Positions 1 through 11,647 of a DNA stretch of 64,000 nucleotides are shown here, in pieces (the stretch's first letter is position 1; every line of letters starts with the position of its first letter). Source of the DNA: Stratiolaelaps scimitus. Taxonomy: Eukaryota; Arthropoda; Arachnida; Mesostigmata; Laelapidae. The stretch is taken from contig JABWDB010000011.1 in the NCBI GenBank assembly GCA_019614645.1, positions 6,397,501 to 6,461,500 of the forward strand, written 5' to 3'. A program made the translations under genes and the position numbers. The notes below the pieces were generated by a model. That model was not told where the DNA came from, did not search any database, and worked only from the letters and a program-made list of their open reading frames with translations.

Positions 1-1461
1 ATGTCTGCAGCAAAGCTCTATGCGGAGAAGGCTGAAACCTGAAGCCTGAAGGCGTCTTGGCCCGTGCCACCCCGCTCACTGCATTTGTAGGGAGCCCGTG
101 GCGGGTTCCAGGTCCGGGTGGTTGCAGCAGCGCCAGTAGGCCCTCCAATCCGCCCTCGACGCCCAATACCCCCCCCCCCCCACCTGCGCTGTGGGCACCT
201 GCGGGCCAACGAGGGACTGGTTGGCGCCAACCGACGGCGCATAAGGTGAGCCGGCCCAGCACTCAATGTCCTATGCTCTACGGGTGCCTGCAAGTTTGCC
301 GGAGGCGGCGGCGGCGGTGGCGGCGGGAAGAACGACTACGTCAGGCCGCCTCAATATCGTGGACTATCGCGCCGGCATTGCGAGCTCGGAACAAGGAGAT
401 CGAGGAGAATATCCTGCCAGAGTCCCGAATCAAGCTCAGGATTCGCCGCCCTGTGTGCGTGTGTGGAGGGCCAAGCTCCCACAAGTGCTAGTCCTTCTCC
501 GCCCTCCGGAACCGGACCCCCTTTGACAATTGCGCATTGCTCTTATACTCGGCACTGCGCACCGGCTGCTGCTGGGACGAACGTCAAGTCTCACGAAGGA
601 TCCAGGCCGACGCAAGTTTACCCTGCCACGTTGGGTAGAGCCGTTAGAAGATGCACTGTCAGCATCAAGAGAGAGAGAGAGAGGAGGAGACATAAGGGGA
701 AGTTGGGTCAAGAAAGAAGCGTACCACATTTGTGCGCTCTTGTTGCAGGAGCGCACCGTGCTCCGACATGCGTCGAATAAAGTCATGTAGGCTATATCCC
801 TCGCTTCGTCGTGAGGCTACGGGAAAAACATTCTGAGACGATCCGCCCGAATGGTCCTGTCCGCCACCGTGTGTATTGGCACCGCGGAGGCGGTATCATT
901 CGCCCCGGGAGCGGATGACCAGGACGCCCAAGCTCGACTTCGTCCAACGTCGACTTCGTTCATGCGCAACTTTGCCTAGCTCATTTAAGGCAATGGGCCT
1001 GTATGCGCCTGTCTGAGTTCCACCTGGGTACAGGACACGCTCGCAGCGTCGGCGAATTATGTCTTCCTCGTATCGTTGAGTGAGGCGTTTGGCGTCCTCG
1101 GCAAAAAAAACAGAGGACGAATCAAGGCGCCAGGTACGGGCACTATGCCAAGTAGCCATAGTGGCGATGGGGGCGACGGTCGACGGGGAGTACTGCCTTG
1201 GCCAATGGGACAGGGAAATTCAATAACTCTCCTCTCAGAGCGGTGCGCGAGCGGCCGGCAGCAAAGCGGGCTGATGTTTCGACTTGGGTCTGGACCCAAC
1301 TTTACTCCGCCACTCTCGAGTCTCGTTGTTGTTCGTCGTCGTCGTGGTCGTCGAAGGCGCCCGAGTGCTGCTGTCCGAACCCACTAGCTCAAGCTGGAAC
1401 TGCTCCGCTCCAACTCTTCGCCGACGAGTGGCGGAGCCTAACCGCTTAGGTGCGTACTCAC

Positions 1462-1502
1462 TTATCCGGCATCGCGCACGGCGCGCGCGCGATGCCGAAT
1501 AA
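1462..1502. repeat. 16-bp inverted repeat with one mismatch, 9-base loop
   Basis: TTATCCGGCATCGCGC at 1462-1477 pairs with GCGCGATGCCGAATAA at 1487-1502, with a single C/A mismatch. The loop is GC-alternating, which also favours Z-DNA. No gene is nearby. Confidence 0.6.
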
Positions 1503-3710
1503 ACGGGGGACGAGTTGCTGCCGATGCAGCGGCCACCGGAGTCCTTTGGGCCGGCCGTTGATTCGTTCCTTGCCGCCTCCTCAACTTGCAGCGCCGCCAT
1601 CGCTAGCATACACCGCTCGGAGTCGCTTCTCTCTCTCTCTGGGGTTCTCGCACCACCCGCCTCTGCTGCCGGACCCATCCACTGTTCCGTTGGCTCGCCT
1701 GCCTCGATCTGCTTCGGGTGAACGGCGACTCCACTTCTCCCAGCCCCCCGCCCCCCCCCCCCCCCCAAACAGCCGTCCAACGGGTAGAGGCCCGTGGTCT
1801 CCTAGGCACTAGCCATAGTAGGTGGTATTAAGAGCCACGTTTCTCACCAGAACACGCCTATACTACGTAGCGTATGGGTGCAGCAGCAGCAGCAGCCGCG
1901 GCGGCGGCTGCAGCAGCACCATGAGCAAAGAGGAACTCAGGGAGAGGGCTCTGCGGAACGAAAAACGAGCACCGCCAGCTCCGGCTGGCTGTGTATCCCT
2001 ACGGATCCCTTTTACATGTGGGCCGCGCGTGCGTCCGGCACATGCGAGTGGCTGAGTGGAGCCTGTTTATCCGTGCTCTCTCTCTCTCGCTTTCCCGTCC
2101 ATCGCCTGTGACCACCTTGGTTCTCCCCTATGCACCCCACGCCCCAGGTTTTCCCGGCCACCGTGCGTTTCCGACGCGCCGGCAGCAGCGGCTCGTACCC
2201 AGCTCGCTCTCCTATGGGCCTGACTCGCTTTGCGCGTCACTTTCTCTCCGACTCGCTCGCTGGCTGGCGCTCGCCTGCGCAGCCGTGCAACGACGACCTA
2301 CTTGTGCCGGCCCGCTACGGCCACCACTGTGGCCGCCGCCGCTTTCTGACAGCGCACCGGCGGCAAGGAAAGCAGGCAAACCATATTGCATTTCGTCATA
2401 TGAAACTTTATCCGTTCGGACCGAATACTGCTCCTACAACTGGTCCGACTACTACTAGTGCTTCCACTGCTAGTACCACTCGCAACTGCCTTCGTCCATA
2501 ACGGCCGGTCGGCCCCTCTCTGTCTCTCCCTATCTCTCTCTCTCTCCCTCACGCGCCCCCTTGCTCGTTCTACCCCGGTCAGCTCTTCGCTTCCACGAAC
2601 GCCTGGAACCCCACGAAGCCGCCCGTCGGTCGTCTCCTCCTTCCTGGCTAGAGATCCACTCCCGTCTGTCGATCTACCCGCCTCCATTTCCCGCGCTTCA
2701 AACGTTATTCCTCGCTTCTCGTCTCGAGTTGGCCGGCGCGACTTGCTCGTCGTGGTGCGCTCTCGCTGCCTGGCGTGGCACCAGCGACACGGTCCCGCAC
2801 GTCCGTCGCTTCGTCAGTATCGCCGCTGTCGGCCCGGCTATTCCCGACCGCGTCGGCCTCTCGTTCTCGGACGCTCTCGAACGAAAGTCGTAAGTCGACC
2901 TGGACTTCACAAGCAGAGCGGACTCGAGGCGGACAGATGCGGCCTGGGCAGGGTGAAAACGGAGATGACTGGGTGAGGGGGTTTCTCGGCACCGTCGATC
3001 GTCAACGAGACGAAACAGGGGAAATGTGCAAGATGCTGAACAGGACTAAATGAACTTAGCCAACCTCAGACGAACGGTACCGAACGGACGAATCGTACCG
3101 ATGAATGACGGCTACCGGCAGCCGCCTTATTCAGATGACGCGTATCACGCAAACGGCCCGGATCATGTGGGCATGTGCCGAGGGCCGCAGGCGAAAGCGC
3201 GAGCTCAAAATGGCACGTTCTGCCAAGTGTACGTCTAGCCAGCCCCAGCCCCAGCACCCCCTCCCAACCCCACGCTCGGCTAACGCAAAAGGGCCACGCA
3301 ACCGCCATGATTGGGGTCTGAATTCGACACCATTCGTCAGCAAGACACACCAGCCGCATGGTCGTCCAGCAGCGACACCAGATCATGCAGAAGGTACATT
3401 TTCGCGAAACTACAAAGTTAAATATAAAACTTGAAGTTACGCAGCGGAAGAGTGTTCAGCGGCCAAACAAGCAGCATCGGCGGCAGCAGCTGCAGGTACG
3501 CACAGAAGCAGATGTTCTTCGTCGTGTGCACGCGTATGTGACGTACACCGCCTTCGATGCTTTGCCAACTACGCCAGCGTCGAAAGTTGCTTTGCTGGCT
3601 GGAGATGGCCCTGCCACTGCGTTGCCTTCCCCTGCAAGAGTCACGGCCACAGCATACATGTCTATAACTATATGCCTAGTTATATAGCGTCTCGTATCGA
3701 GGCATACGGG

Positions 3711-3745
3711 TAGCAGCAGCAGCAGCCGCCGCCGCCGCCGCCGCC
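3711..3745. repeat. Compound (AGC)n(CGC)n array
   Basis: About five AGC units pass directly into about seven CGC units, ending at an ATG at 3746. It has the same CAG-to-CCG design as the array at 8.2 kb. The 194-codon frame that follows has no recognisable domain. Confidence 0.85.
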
Positions 3746-4750
3746 ATGAAGATCGCGCATCGGATGCCGTACCGTCTAGCTACGAACGACGAGGCAAGGG
3801 GGCGGAGACGGCGAATGACGATAGTCTATGTGGAGGGGCAAACGCGTCGGCAGTGGTCTGCTCTCTGCGTTCTCGCAACTCGCCCCGCTCGATGCACAAG
3901 GGGGACTATCTCCATTTCCCTTAGCCCCTCGGTCTCGCTCTCTCTCTCTCTCTCGAGACGTCGCTGGATGGGCATTGGCCATGCTGTTCGATCTCTCGGA
4001 GGCGGGCGTTGCACGTCCCGCACTAAATGCCTTATAGCCATCCGACGCACGCTGGTCAGGCCTCGCCTGCGCTATGCCGGGCCAGGGCTGGGCAGGGCTG
4101 ACTTAGCGGGAACGACCGGCGGTCGGTCCTGCGATCGACGCGACGTAGAAACTGGAGGCAGAGCTGCGAGGCCATGGACATTTGGCATGGACATGGGCAG
4201 GCATACCACAGTGGCATACCACTCGATGGGGGTGATCTGCGACTATTGGATGAGGGCCGCTCGCCTGCTGCGGTGGGGTCGAGTCCGACTACTCCTTGCA
4301 GTTGCTTTGAGAGAGAGAGAGAGAGAGTGAGAACAGCATAGGAGCTTCCCGAGGAAGCCGAACGAAAAGCTAAGAAGGGCATATAACAGCCCACATATTC
4401 GCCGCTACGCTCGCTGCTGCTGCTGCTGCACAATGAAGCAGCTGCAGTAGTCGATAGCGATGTCTTCCTTATGCTCCTCGAGGTTCTATGTACGGTGTCT
4501 GCTCGGGTATAGCTGGCTCGTACAGGCCAAACCGTATGGACAAAGGGCAGCGCTGACGTCGACACCGACGTCGACGATGCTCGACCAAGTCGTTGGTGGT
4601 ATATTTGTATGTTTGTTGTGGAGAGAAACAGACTTTTAGCGGCATAGGCGTCTGCAAACATCGTGGGACTCGGCATGTTCGTATTCACCTTAGCGAAACT
4701 AACGCTGCACATGGGCTGTTGGCTGCACTGAATTGTCTGGGTTGTTTGAA

Positions 4751-4868
4751 TGACGGGTTCGACCCCAAGGTTGTACATTTGCATTTAGAGGCCCGTCTTA
4801 CGAAGCAATGCAAAAAGCAATTCCTTGGACGCAGAATGTTTAAGGCTGAGACCCCCCGGGAAAAAAAG
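4751..4868 (+). mobile_element. SINE-B copy
   Basis: Contains a B-box-like GGTTCGACCCC, then TTGTACATTTGCATTTAGAG, CCGTCTTACGAAGCAATGC, a variable stretch, AATGTTTAAGGCT and CCCGGGAA. The same ordered blocks recur at 54.94 and 62.4 kb, and parts at 16.56 and 35.39 kb. It looks like a second tRNA-derived family. The 5' tRNA part here is not recognisable and no target duplication was found. Confidence 0.7.
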
Positions 4869-7800
4869 GCATTGGGTGTCGGCAAGGGCACTTCGTCAAC
4901 ATTCGCTGTTGGAAACTCGAAGACTAGCTGGACAAGGTTTTGGGTGACGCTGATGTCAGTCAGCAGCGGTCGTGTAAGTGACCCGATCCTGTGACTCCTT
5001 GATGATCGCGAGGTGAGCGCCTCGGACTGCCAGAGAGAAGAGACGGGGTTATTTAAGGTCAAATCGTCCCGCACGCCGAGAAAATATTTGGCGTTGATTA
5101 TATGATTATATTTTTTCCTTTATCTCTAGATTTCTGTCAGGTGCGACCGGTGACAATAGAGAAGCAAAGCCCCCCCCCCAAGAGATCCTTGTAGTAATGC
5201 ATAAAAGTTAGGCGCTGAGACCTGTCATATGGGGGAGGAGCCGAGAGAGGGTCGTCTCAGAATAACTTCACGTCGAAATAAAAGTCGCTCTGCCAGCCGT
5301 CGCCAGCGTACTAAGTGTAGCGGGAGCGTCTAAGATCCCCCTAACGACACCAGCTGCAGGAGACTTGCTTGCCCTCGAATTTCGTCCGGTTTTTGCGGCT
5401 GACATTCGCGGCGCAATTAACTGCGATTTGGTTCAAGCCCAAAGCGCTATTTGAACCGATTATTTGATGTGGCAACGATGGCATAGCTCCGTTCGCTACG
5501 AAGCTGCCGACTGAAGTAGTCATGCGAGGCACAACACTCACGCTTCTGTGTGTAAAACACACCTAAGGTTGAACGCTGGGAATTCGCTGAAACTTAAATG
5601 AGAAATTCACGGGCAGTCCACGGTCATCCCGCCGTATTATACATCTAATACACTACTGTCATGTGGCAGTGCAGCCCCAGCAACGACTCGGCACGATAGG
5701 TATCCGATCCGAGCTGTTGCCCTGCTTAAAAAGGCGCGTCTGACCCCTTCCATCCGACAGTGATGTTTTATCCATCGCTGTCTCCTCACGCTTGATCAGC
5801 CCTGCCAGCCGTACAGAGACAATGCGATCGCGCCTATTGAGTAGGCCAAAGAGCAGGACACCGCACCACACGATACCTCCTCTATGGTGCTCATCGTTGA
5901 CGTCCGTCCGGCCGTCGCCCGTCTTAGCCCCGCGATGGAGCGTCCTGGGACGCTAAGCCGATAATCTTGCCATTAGAGTGCAAGGGGCCCCTGTGCGGAC
6001 GGGACATCCATTCAATTACGCCTTCTTCGTCGAGTTCCTCTCCAGTTATCTCTCTTTGTGTCTCACCGCTCCCTCAGGCGCGCGGCGGCGGCGGCCTGCT
6101 GATGCCCTCGGCATCAACGTGGCCTACTCTGGCCATCAGCGAGCCTGGCCGTTGAGCTGCCCGAGTTGACTTGACTCGACCTGCCGTCAGACGTAGCCTT
6201 CAGCCGAACGGCCAGCAGCCTATATTCAGGTGCTGCGTCGTTCTTTACGCACGCTCACCGTTGACCCGCCACAGGCAGCGCTACAGCCATCGCCGCCTTT
6301 GTCACTGCAGCTCCGACTCCGGCCACCCATGCTTATCCGCTGCTTAATATGACGATGATTATTACACTTATACCATTATTGTAGTCAAGCTTATATCATC
6401 ACTGCATTCGCAAAGGAACGAGAACCCCTTCGTCTGCTCAGGTCACTTGCCTGGCACACTGATACTGGGGGAAGGGGATTAGGAGGGACGGCAGGTATGA
6501 CGCCGTCAGGGAGCGGCTCCATGAGGGGCGCCGGGTGACATTGCTACCGCAGCATTGACATGGCTCACACCGAAGAGATCGACTCAGGGCTCACGTAACA
6601 CACCGAGCTCGAGCAGGCAGTAGCATCGGCGGCGGATAGACGGCGGCAGGACAGAATATCCAATAAGACTTAGGGGTGATTACTTGTGGCATTGCATCCG
6701 TGCGACGACAAACTTGCGCGTCTCTATCGCCGCCTTTGCGGACGAAGCAAGGGACACCGGGTCAAGTTGTTCATTGAAGAATCGCTCTCCTTCACTCGTA
6801 GAGCATGTCTTTCTCAACGGTCATCGAGCCATTGCGGCGGTGTTGCGTCCGCCACCTATTGAACTAACCAGTTGTATAGATGTCATAATTCGGCTGGTAC
6901 CCTTCCCGACCTGCGGCGGTCGTCCGAGAGTCGAATTCCCTCCCGACCGCTACCGGGAATCCTGAAGCTGCGAACAAGGGAAATAGAGGCGCAGCGCGTT
7001 GGCCGCCCCGAAAATGATGACCTGGACACCTATTTCAGCTAGCTGTTCCGCCCACCTGTGTGTCGTCTAGGGTCCGTTTCCTGGATCAGCATCTCAGGCC
7101 GTGGGAGAAGCGAGAGAGACAGAGAGAGAGAGAGAGGAATAGAGGCAGGAAACGCTGGCGTCTCATGACAACGACGTGGAGGACGATGCCAACACCGAGT
7201 AGGCCGTTCGATGGCATCCCTTTTGCCTATGAGTTATCTGATGGCAATTAATACTCAGGACAGGATTAGATACGCTATTCCACCCCTTCGAGCGAGCGAA
7301 GAAATGAGAGGTTAGGCGGCTGCTGCCAACAGCTAGCCGGCACCTCCCGCCTCTCGGCGGGATCCACGCCACCAGACCGCGCTCGCCATGTGACTACCTC
7401 AGCAAGATCGGTGCATGATGATACCTCGCTACCCCCCCCGCGCCGACCGCGCCCCCCGAAGCTAGTGACGTCGACCGTTTTGCTTGTAACTCGGAGCTTC
7501 GGTCGGCTCTGCTGCGTCTGCTTACCCAGCCCTTCCAACAAACGACGAACGCAGCGGCAAGAGGACGGTCTTAGCAACAGACGACGAGCAGGCCGATCGT
7601 CCGCCGTCGGTGAACGCTCAGTTCCTTTTGCTTGATTCTCCTCCACGTTTGTGCAATCTCGCGCATTTTCTCCAGCTCGGCGGGCTTCCCTCGCGCAATC
7701 TTTCGCCGTATAAAGGCCGTCTATCCTGTCTCGTTGCCTGATGCACCCCCGTCGGCCGGCTACCACCAACTCATCCACTAGCTACAAGCTATCGTTCTAG

Positions 7801-8219
7801 GTGGCACCCCATTGACCCGCGTTCACTGCTCGCCGTCGCGATGTCTGCTTGCAGCTTGCCTAGACGAACCTGAGCGATTGCTCCTATGAGTGGTCCAGCC
7901 GATAGCGCATCGCCAGCACTTCTCCACCGCACCGCGAGGCCCCCGCCCGGCCGCGAGGCCTACTGCCGTTGAGCACCGGTACGGTAGTTCAACACTGTTC
8001 GGGGGTGGCCCGCTCTCTGTCTGCTGCCACTCGCTACACCGGGCCGCTTGTGTTTGATCAGTGCGTGTCTCGGGGACAGCGTCGTCGGTCGGGGATGGTG
8101 GTCGGAGAATCCGGTTGGCGTTCCGTCAAGAGCCTTCGAAAGGACGAGAGACAGGACACAGAGAGGGAGAGAGAGAGAGACAGAGGCGTACATAAGGCGC
8201 ATGATGCAGTACCGAGTTG

Positions 8220-8220
<1 letters not shown>

Positions 8221-8313
<93 letters not shown>
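8221..8313. repeat. Compound trinucleotide array (CTG)14(CCG)17
   Basis: Fourteen uninterrupted CTG units (8221-8262) pass directly into seventeen uninterrupted CCG units (8263-8313). The array keeps all frames open, so frames here read as runs of Leu/Ala/Cys, Pro or Arg. I see no exon signal that would make it coding. Confidence 0.95.
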
Positions 8314-8314
<1 letters not shown>

Positions 8315-8765
8315 ACGGTTGACGTGCCCACCTCCGTCGAGTCCGCCGGCCGGGAGATCGACAACATCTTCACAAGATCGACTACGAGTCCGCTGCAGTT
8401 CCTCGGCGGCCTCTGGCCGGTCGCTTCTGCTCATAGGAGTCTTTCTTGCTCTTTCAAGCAAGTTTCTCGTTCCTTCTCTACATCTCTCTCTCTCTCTTCC
8501 TCGATCTCTGTCATTAAGCAAACACCGCATAGATTTCGCGGAGAGCCTCGTAGAGCAGCGATTGTCGGTGCGCTCCGGCTGAAGTCCCGAATATATTATA
8601 CATACGTGCTTTGGCATCAGTACGTACACGGCAGACGAAGCGGCACCGATGTTTACGAACAATGCTCGATGCTAAGTCACCCCTGTGTATGGTACGGATT
8701 CTATATTTGTAGGTACAAAGGTCTATTACATGTATATATATATATATATACATATATATAATATT

Positions 8766-8845
8766 TGAGCGAACTCGTTCCCAGCTGTTTCCCTTTCCTT
8801 GTGACAGGTCCCAGCACTTAACCTTTTTGGGTATTACTATTATTT
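8766..8845 (-). mobile_element. SINE-A 3' fragment
   Basis: On + it reads CCCAGCTGTTTCCC, TGTGACAGGTCCCAGC, ACTTAACCTTTTTGGG and TATTACTATTAT. This matches the complement of the 3' third of the complete SINE-A with small indels. The tRNA-like head is absent. Confidence 0.7.
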
Positions 8846-9081
8846 GTAGCTGTACAAAGCTACAAAGAGATCTCAGTGTCTCCTCCGGCCGACCTCCTCC
8901 TCTGCATTCAAGGTCCACCAACGCGAGAGCATTGAACTCCTTTGTCGCTGCACTCTGCCCACCTCTCAATACTGTTTGCAAATTCCCCACCCGTCTAGGA
9001 GCACGATCTCCTCCAAAGATGTTGCCAGTCCCCCTGCGGCCCTTTGCCGCAGACACTCCGCCACCCAAGCTAAACGCTTCA

Positions 9082-9089
<8 letters not shown>

Positions 9090-9144
<55 letters not shown>
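9090..9144. repeat. (TA)27 microsatellite
   Basis: Uninterrupted alternating T/A for about 55 bases in otherwise GC-rich DNA. Confidence 0.97.
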
Positions 9145-9148
<4 letters not shown>

Positions 9149-10656
9149 CTATGTATGTCTGTGACTACGTATGTCGCAGTCATTCCAACGGTGGCAACTC
9201 GACCAATAGCCACTACCTCGCAGTAAGACGAGCTGATGTTGCCGTCGCGGCGGACTCACCGCTGAACGGACGGACGGACGGCGAGCATTAAAGCAAGCGC
9301 CCGAGCGCTTTTGCCACAGGGATCGCTGCGTCGCAGCTAGCCGCTCGCAGCATAGATAGATCCCCATCGTCAATGGATCGAACCGACCAAAGGAAGAGGA
9401 GCGGATGGACGGCCGGCCGGGCATCCAAGCCGGTCGACGCCGAGTGAGGCCACGGCCAGCAACTGCATCGTACCTACTACGGCCGCCGCAGCGAGGAGGC
9501 GAGCTGGTGGGACGGCGGCGGCGACGACTACTGAACGCGGTGGCGAACAAAGAATCTAATAATACATTACAAGGTCTGCTGGGCACGGCTCGCTGGGCAA
9601 GGGCGACTCCTCGCCTCGTCGTTGTCGTCGTCAGAGTCGTAGCCTATCCGAGCAGCAGCGAAGGCCGCGGTAACAGCAGTAGAGCCTCGGTGGCACAGCC
9701 TCGTGAGCAACCCGGTGCCGACGAGTTTCGGCCGGCGAGGGCTTCTCCACCGAGGGACGCTCTGGGACTGACCCCCGGGCTCGGCGACGGTCGGACGCTG
9801 CTGTAGACGGGGCATCGAACGACGGCAGGGGGGAGCTAGGGGTAAGATGGTGGGGATGAAGGGCAAGAACGCATTGCTGTGGCACAGTGGCAAACGAACG
9901 GGTCCAGCAACGCTGGTACGAGGCCTACTCCGGCTGCATCGGCCGAACTACCCCCCCAACGCCTACGATTGCTCCTACAGCTCAGCCACTGCTGTGGAAG
10001 TGCACGTCCCCGGACTATTCCCACCGACCCCCGACCCCCCCCGACAACTCGATGCTATCCCTTCCACTGGATGCCACCGCTCGCAGCGCCAACGTCGCTA
10101 GTGCCTATTCCTTCAGTTCGGTCTGCATCCTCCGCGCTAAGCGTGACTCCCTCCCTGCAGAGAGCCACTGCAGCAGGAGCAGCAGCAACAACGACGACGA
10201 CGGCTACTACTAGTACTATCACTACTAGTGCCTCTGCCTACCACTGTTAGCCGATCGGGTCGCAGCAGCAGCAGCAGCAGCAGCCGGATCAGGGGGGGCA
10301 GCAGGAGCAAGAATGAGGCGACGGCGGTACGCTTCATTAGCGATAACGAGCTGCGTATTCATCATTATCTCACCCCACGGCAGCGCCACTAGCGGCCATC
10401 GGAGGAGAAGAAGTAGTAGTAGGCGGCGGCGGCGGCGGCTGCAGCAGCAGTAGCGGGGTCTTGCTGGTGGGCAAGGCGATGCCGATCCCCGAACGCCTGC
10501 CCCACTCGTTGCGGCTGCCATCGGGCCGCCACTATGGGCCTGCTGCAGCCTACATGGCCTGGCAGGAGGAGCAGCAGCAGCAGGAACCGGTGATTCCTTT
10601 CTCTGTTCCCCTCGGCCAACCTCTGTCCGTTCTGCCGCGTGCATTCGCCCTTATTC

Positions 10657-10689
<33 letters not shown>

Positions 10690-11448
10690 GGGTCAGTCTG
10701 GGTCTTTTGCTCAGTGTACAATACATTGGGAGGCAGAGACGATGGGGGGCGACAGGGGCGGAGAACGCGCGGAAGAGCGACCCAGCGAGAGGGAAGGATT
10801 AAGAGAGTGTGAGAGAGAGAGAGATGAACTGCGCTCTCTGGGATGTGGAGGTGTAGGGAGAAGATGCTTGCTCGCTCGCTCACCTAACCTTATTGTCTCC
10901 ATATAGCGATCTTGCACTTGCATAGTGTAATAGTTAGCGGTTTTGCGGTTGAGACTACTCCACTTATATACATTGTGGTGGCTGTGGTGTCGTATACAGA
11001 AGAAGATTCGGGTGGGTAACTTTGACAATTCGCTGTGACGCGGCACCCGGCCACTCAATGTCCCCGTCGACGTATTTATTGCCGATATTGTTGACATTTA
11101 TCATTTGCCCTGTATATGGATTTCGGGGTGTATTGATATTCGAGAGCTGTGCAGTTGGAACAGCGTTACTGCATAGGGCAAATTCGGCTGTCCGAAGATC
11201 GGCTTCGTGTCTTCGACAGGTCGGCTTTGCTGGTCGGTGGAACGCGCGAATAGGGTTGGAAGATACCAGCTACTGCTGCACACATAATCGGTACGATAGT
11301 GAGTTAGTTAATTAGATACCTGATACCACGTACGCTCCTGCCGGTCCTTACAGCGAGGGGAAATTCGCCGCTCATCCCAGAATTCGCCTCCCGAACTATA
11401 CGAAAAAAGTTAACTATATATATATATGGTTAACTTAATATAGAAGGT

Positions 11449-11647
11449 GTCCCCTGGATGGTCTAGTGGTGAACGTTTTGGACTGCTAGACTGGAGGGAC
11501 GTGTGTGTTGGGCTCAAATCCTGTCATACGCGGAGAATATTTGGAGTTCTTTATCATCTTTCTTTATCTGAAGATTCTTGCCAGGTACGAGTAAGGAAGA
11601 GAAAAAGCAAAGGTGGCCCCGACAGGTCCTCCTCATCGTAATACCTT
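11449..11647 (+). mobile_element. SINE-A copy truncated at its 3' end
   Basis: Aligns base by base with the complete copy at 49.8-50.1 kb from GTCCCCTGGATGG through the A box (TGGTCTAGTGG), a B box with one change (GGCTCAAATCC), GGCCCCGACAGGTCCTC and GTAATACCT. It then stops without the last 60 or so bases or a poly(A) tail. No flanking duplication is visible. It is an older, broken copy in the opposite orientation to the complete one. Confidence 0.88.

Larger units (their letters stand above)
1..8220. other. GC- and CpG-rich DNA, no gene recognised
   Basis: Contains many frames kept open by high GC, none with a recognisable domain. It holds poly-C runs (169-181, 1751-1766), GA/CT tracts (667, 2521, 3938, 4311, 7107), compound CAG/CCG repeats, the 1462 hairpin and the SINE-B copy at 4751. 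It could be intronic or upstream sequence of the zinc-finger gene, but nothing proves that. Confidence 0.6.

Noticed and set aside
4056..4784. 242-codon frame on -
   Set aside because: No recognisable motif. It runs across a GA-repeat and into a SINE-B copy, and it lacks plausible splice or start context.
8048..8761. 237-codon + frame and long frames on the other strand with poly-Cys, poly-Ala, poly-Arg and poly-Gln runs
   Set aside because: All are created by the (CTG)14(CCG)17 array, which has no stop codon in any frame. Every frame is equally open, so none is favoured.
11449..11530. Possible intact tRNA gene
   Set aside because: A and B boxes are present, but the acceptor stem does not close and the same non-tRNA body follows as in the complete SINE at 49.8-50.1 kb.
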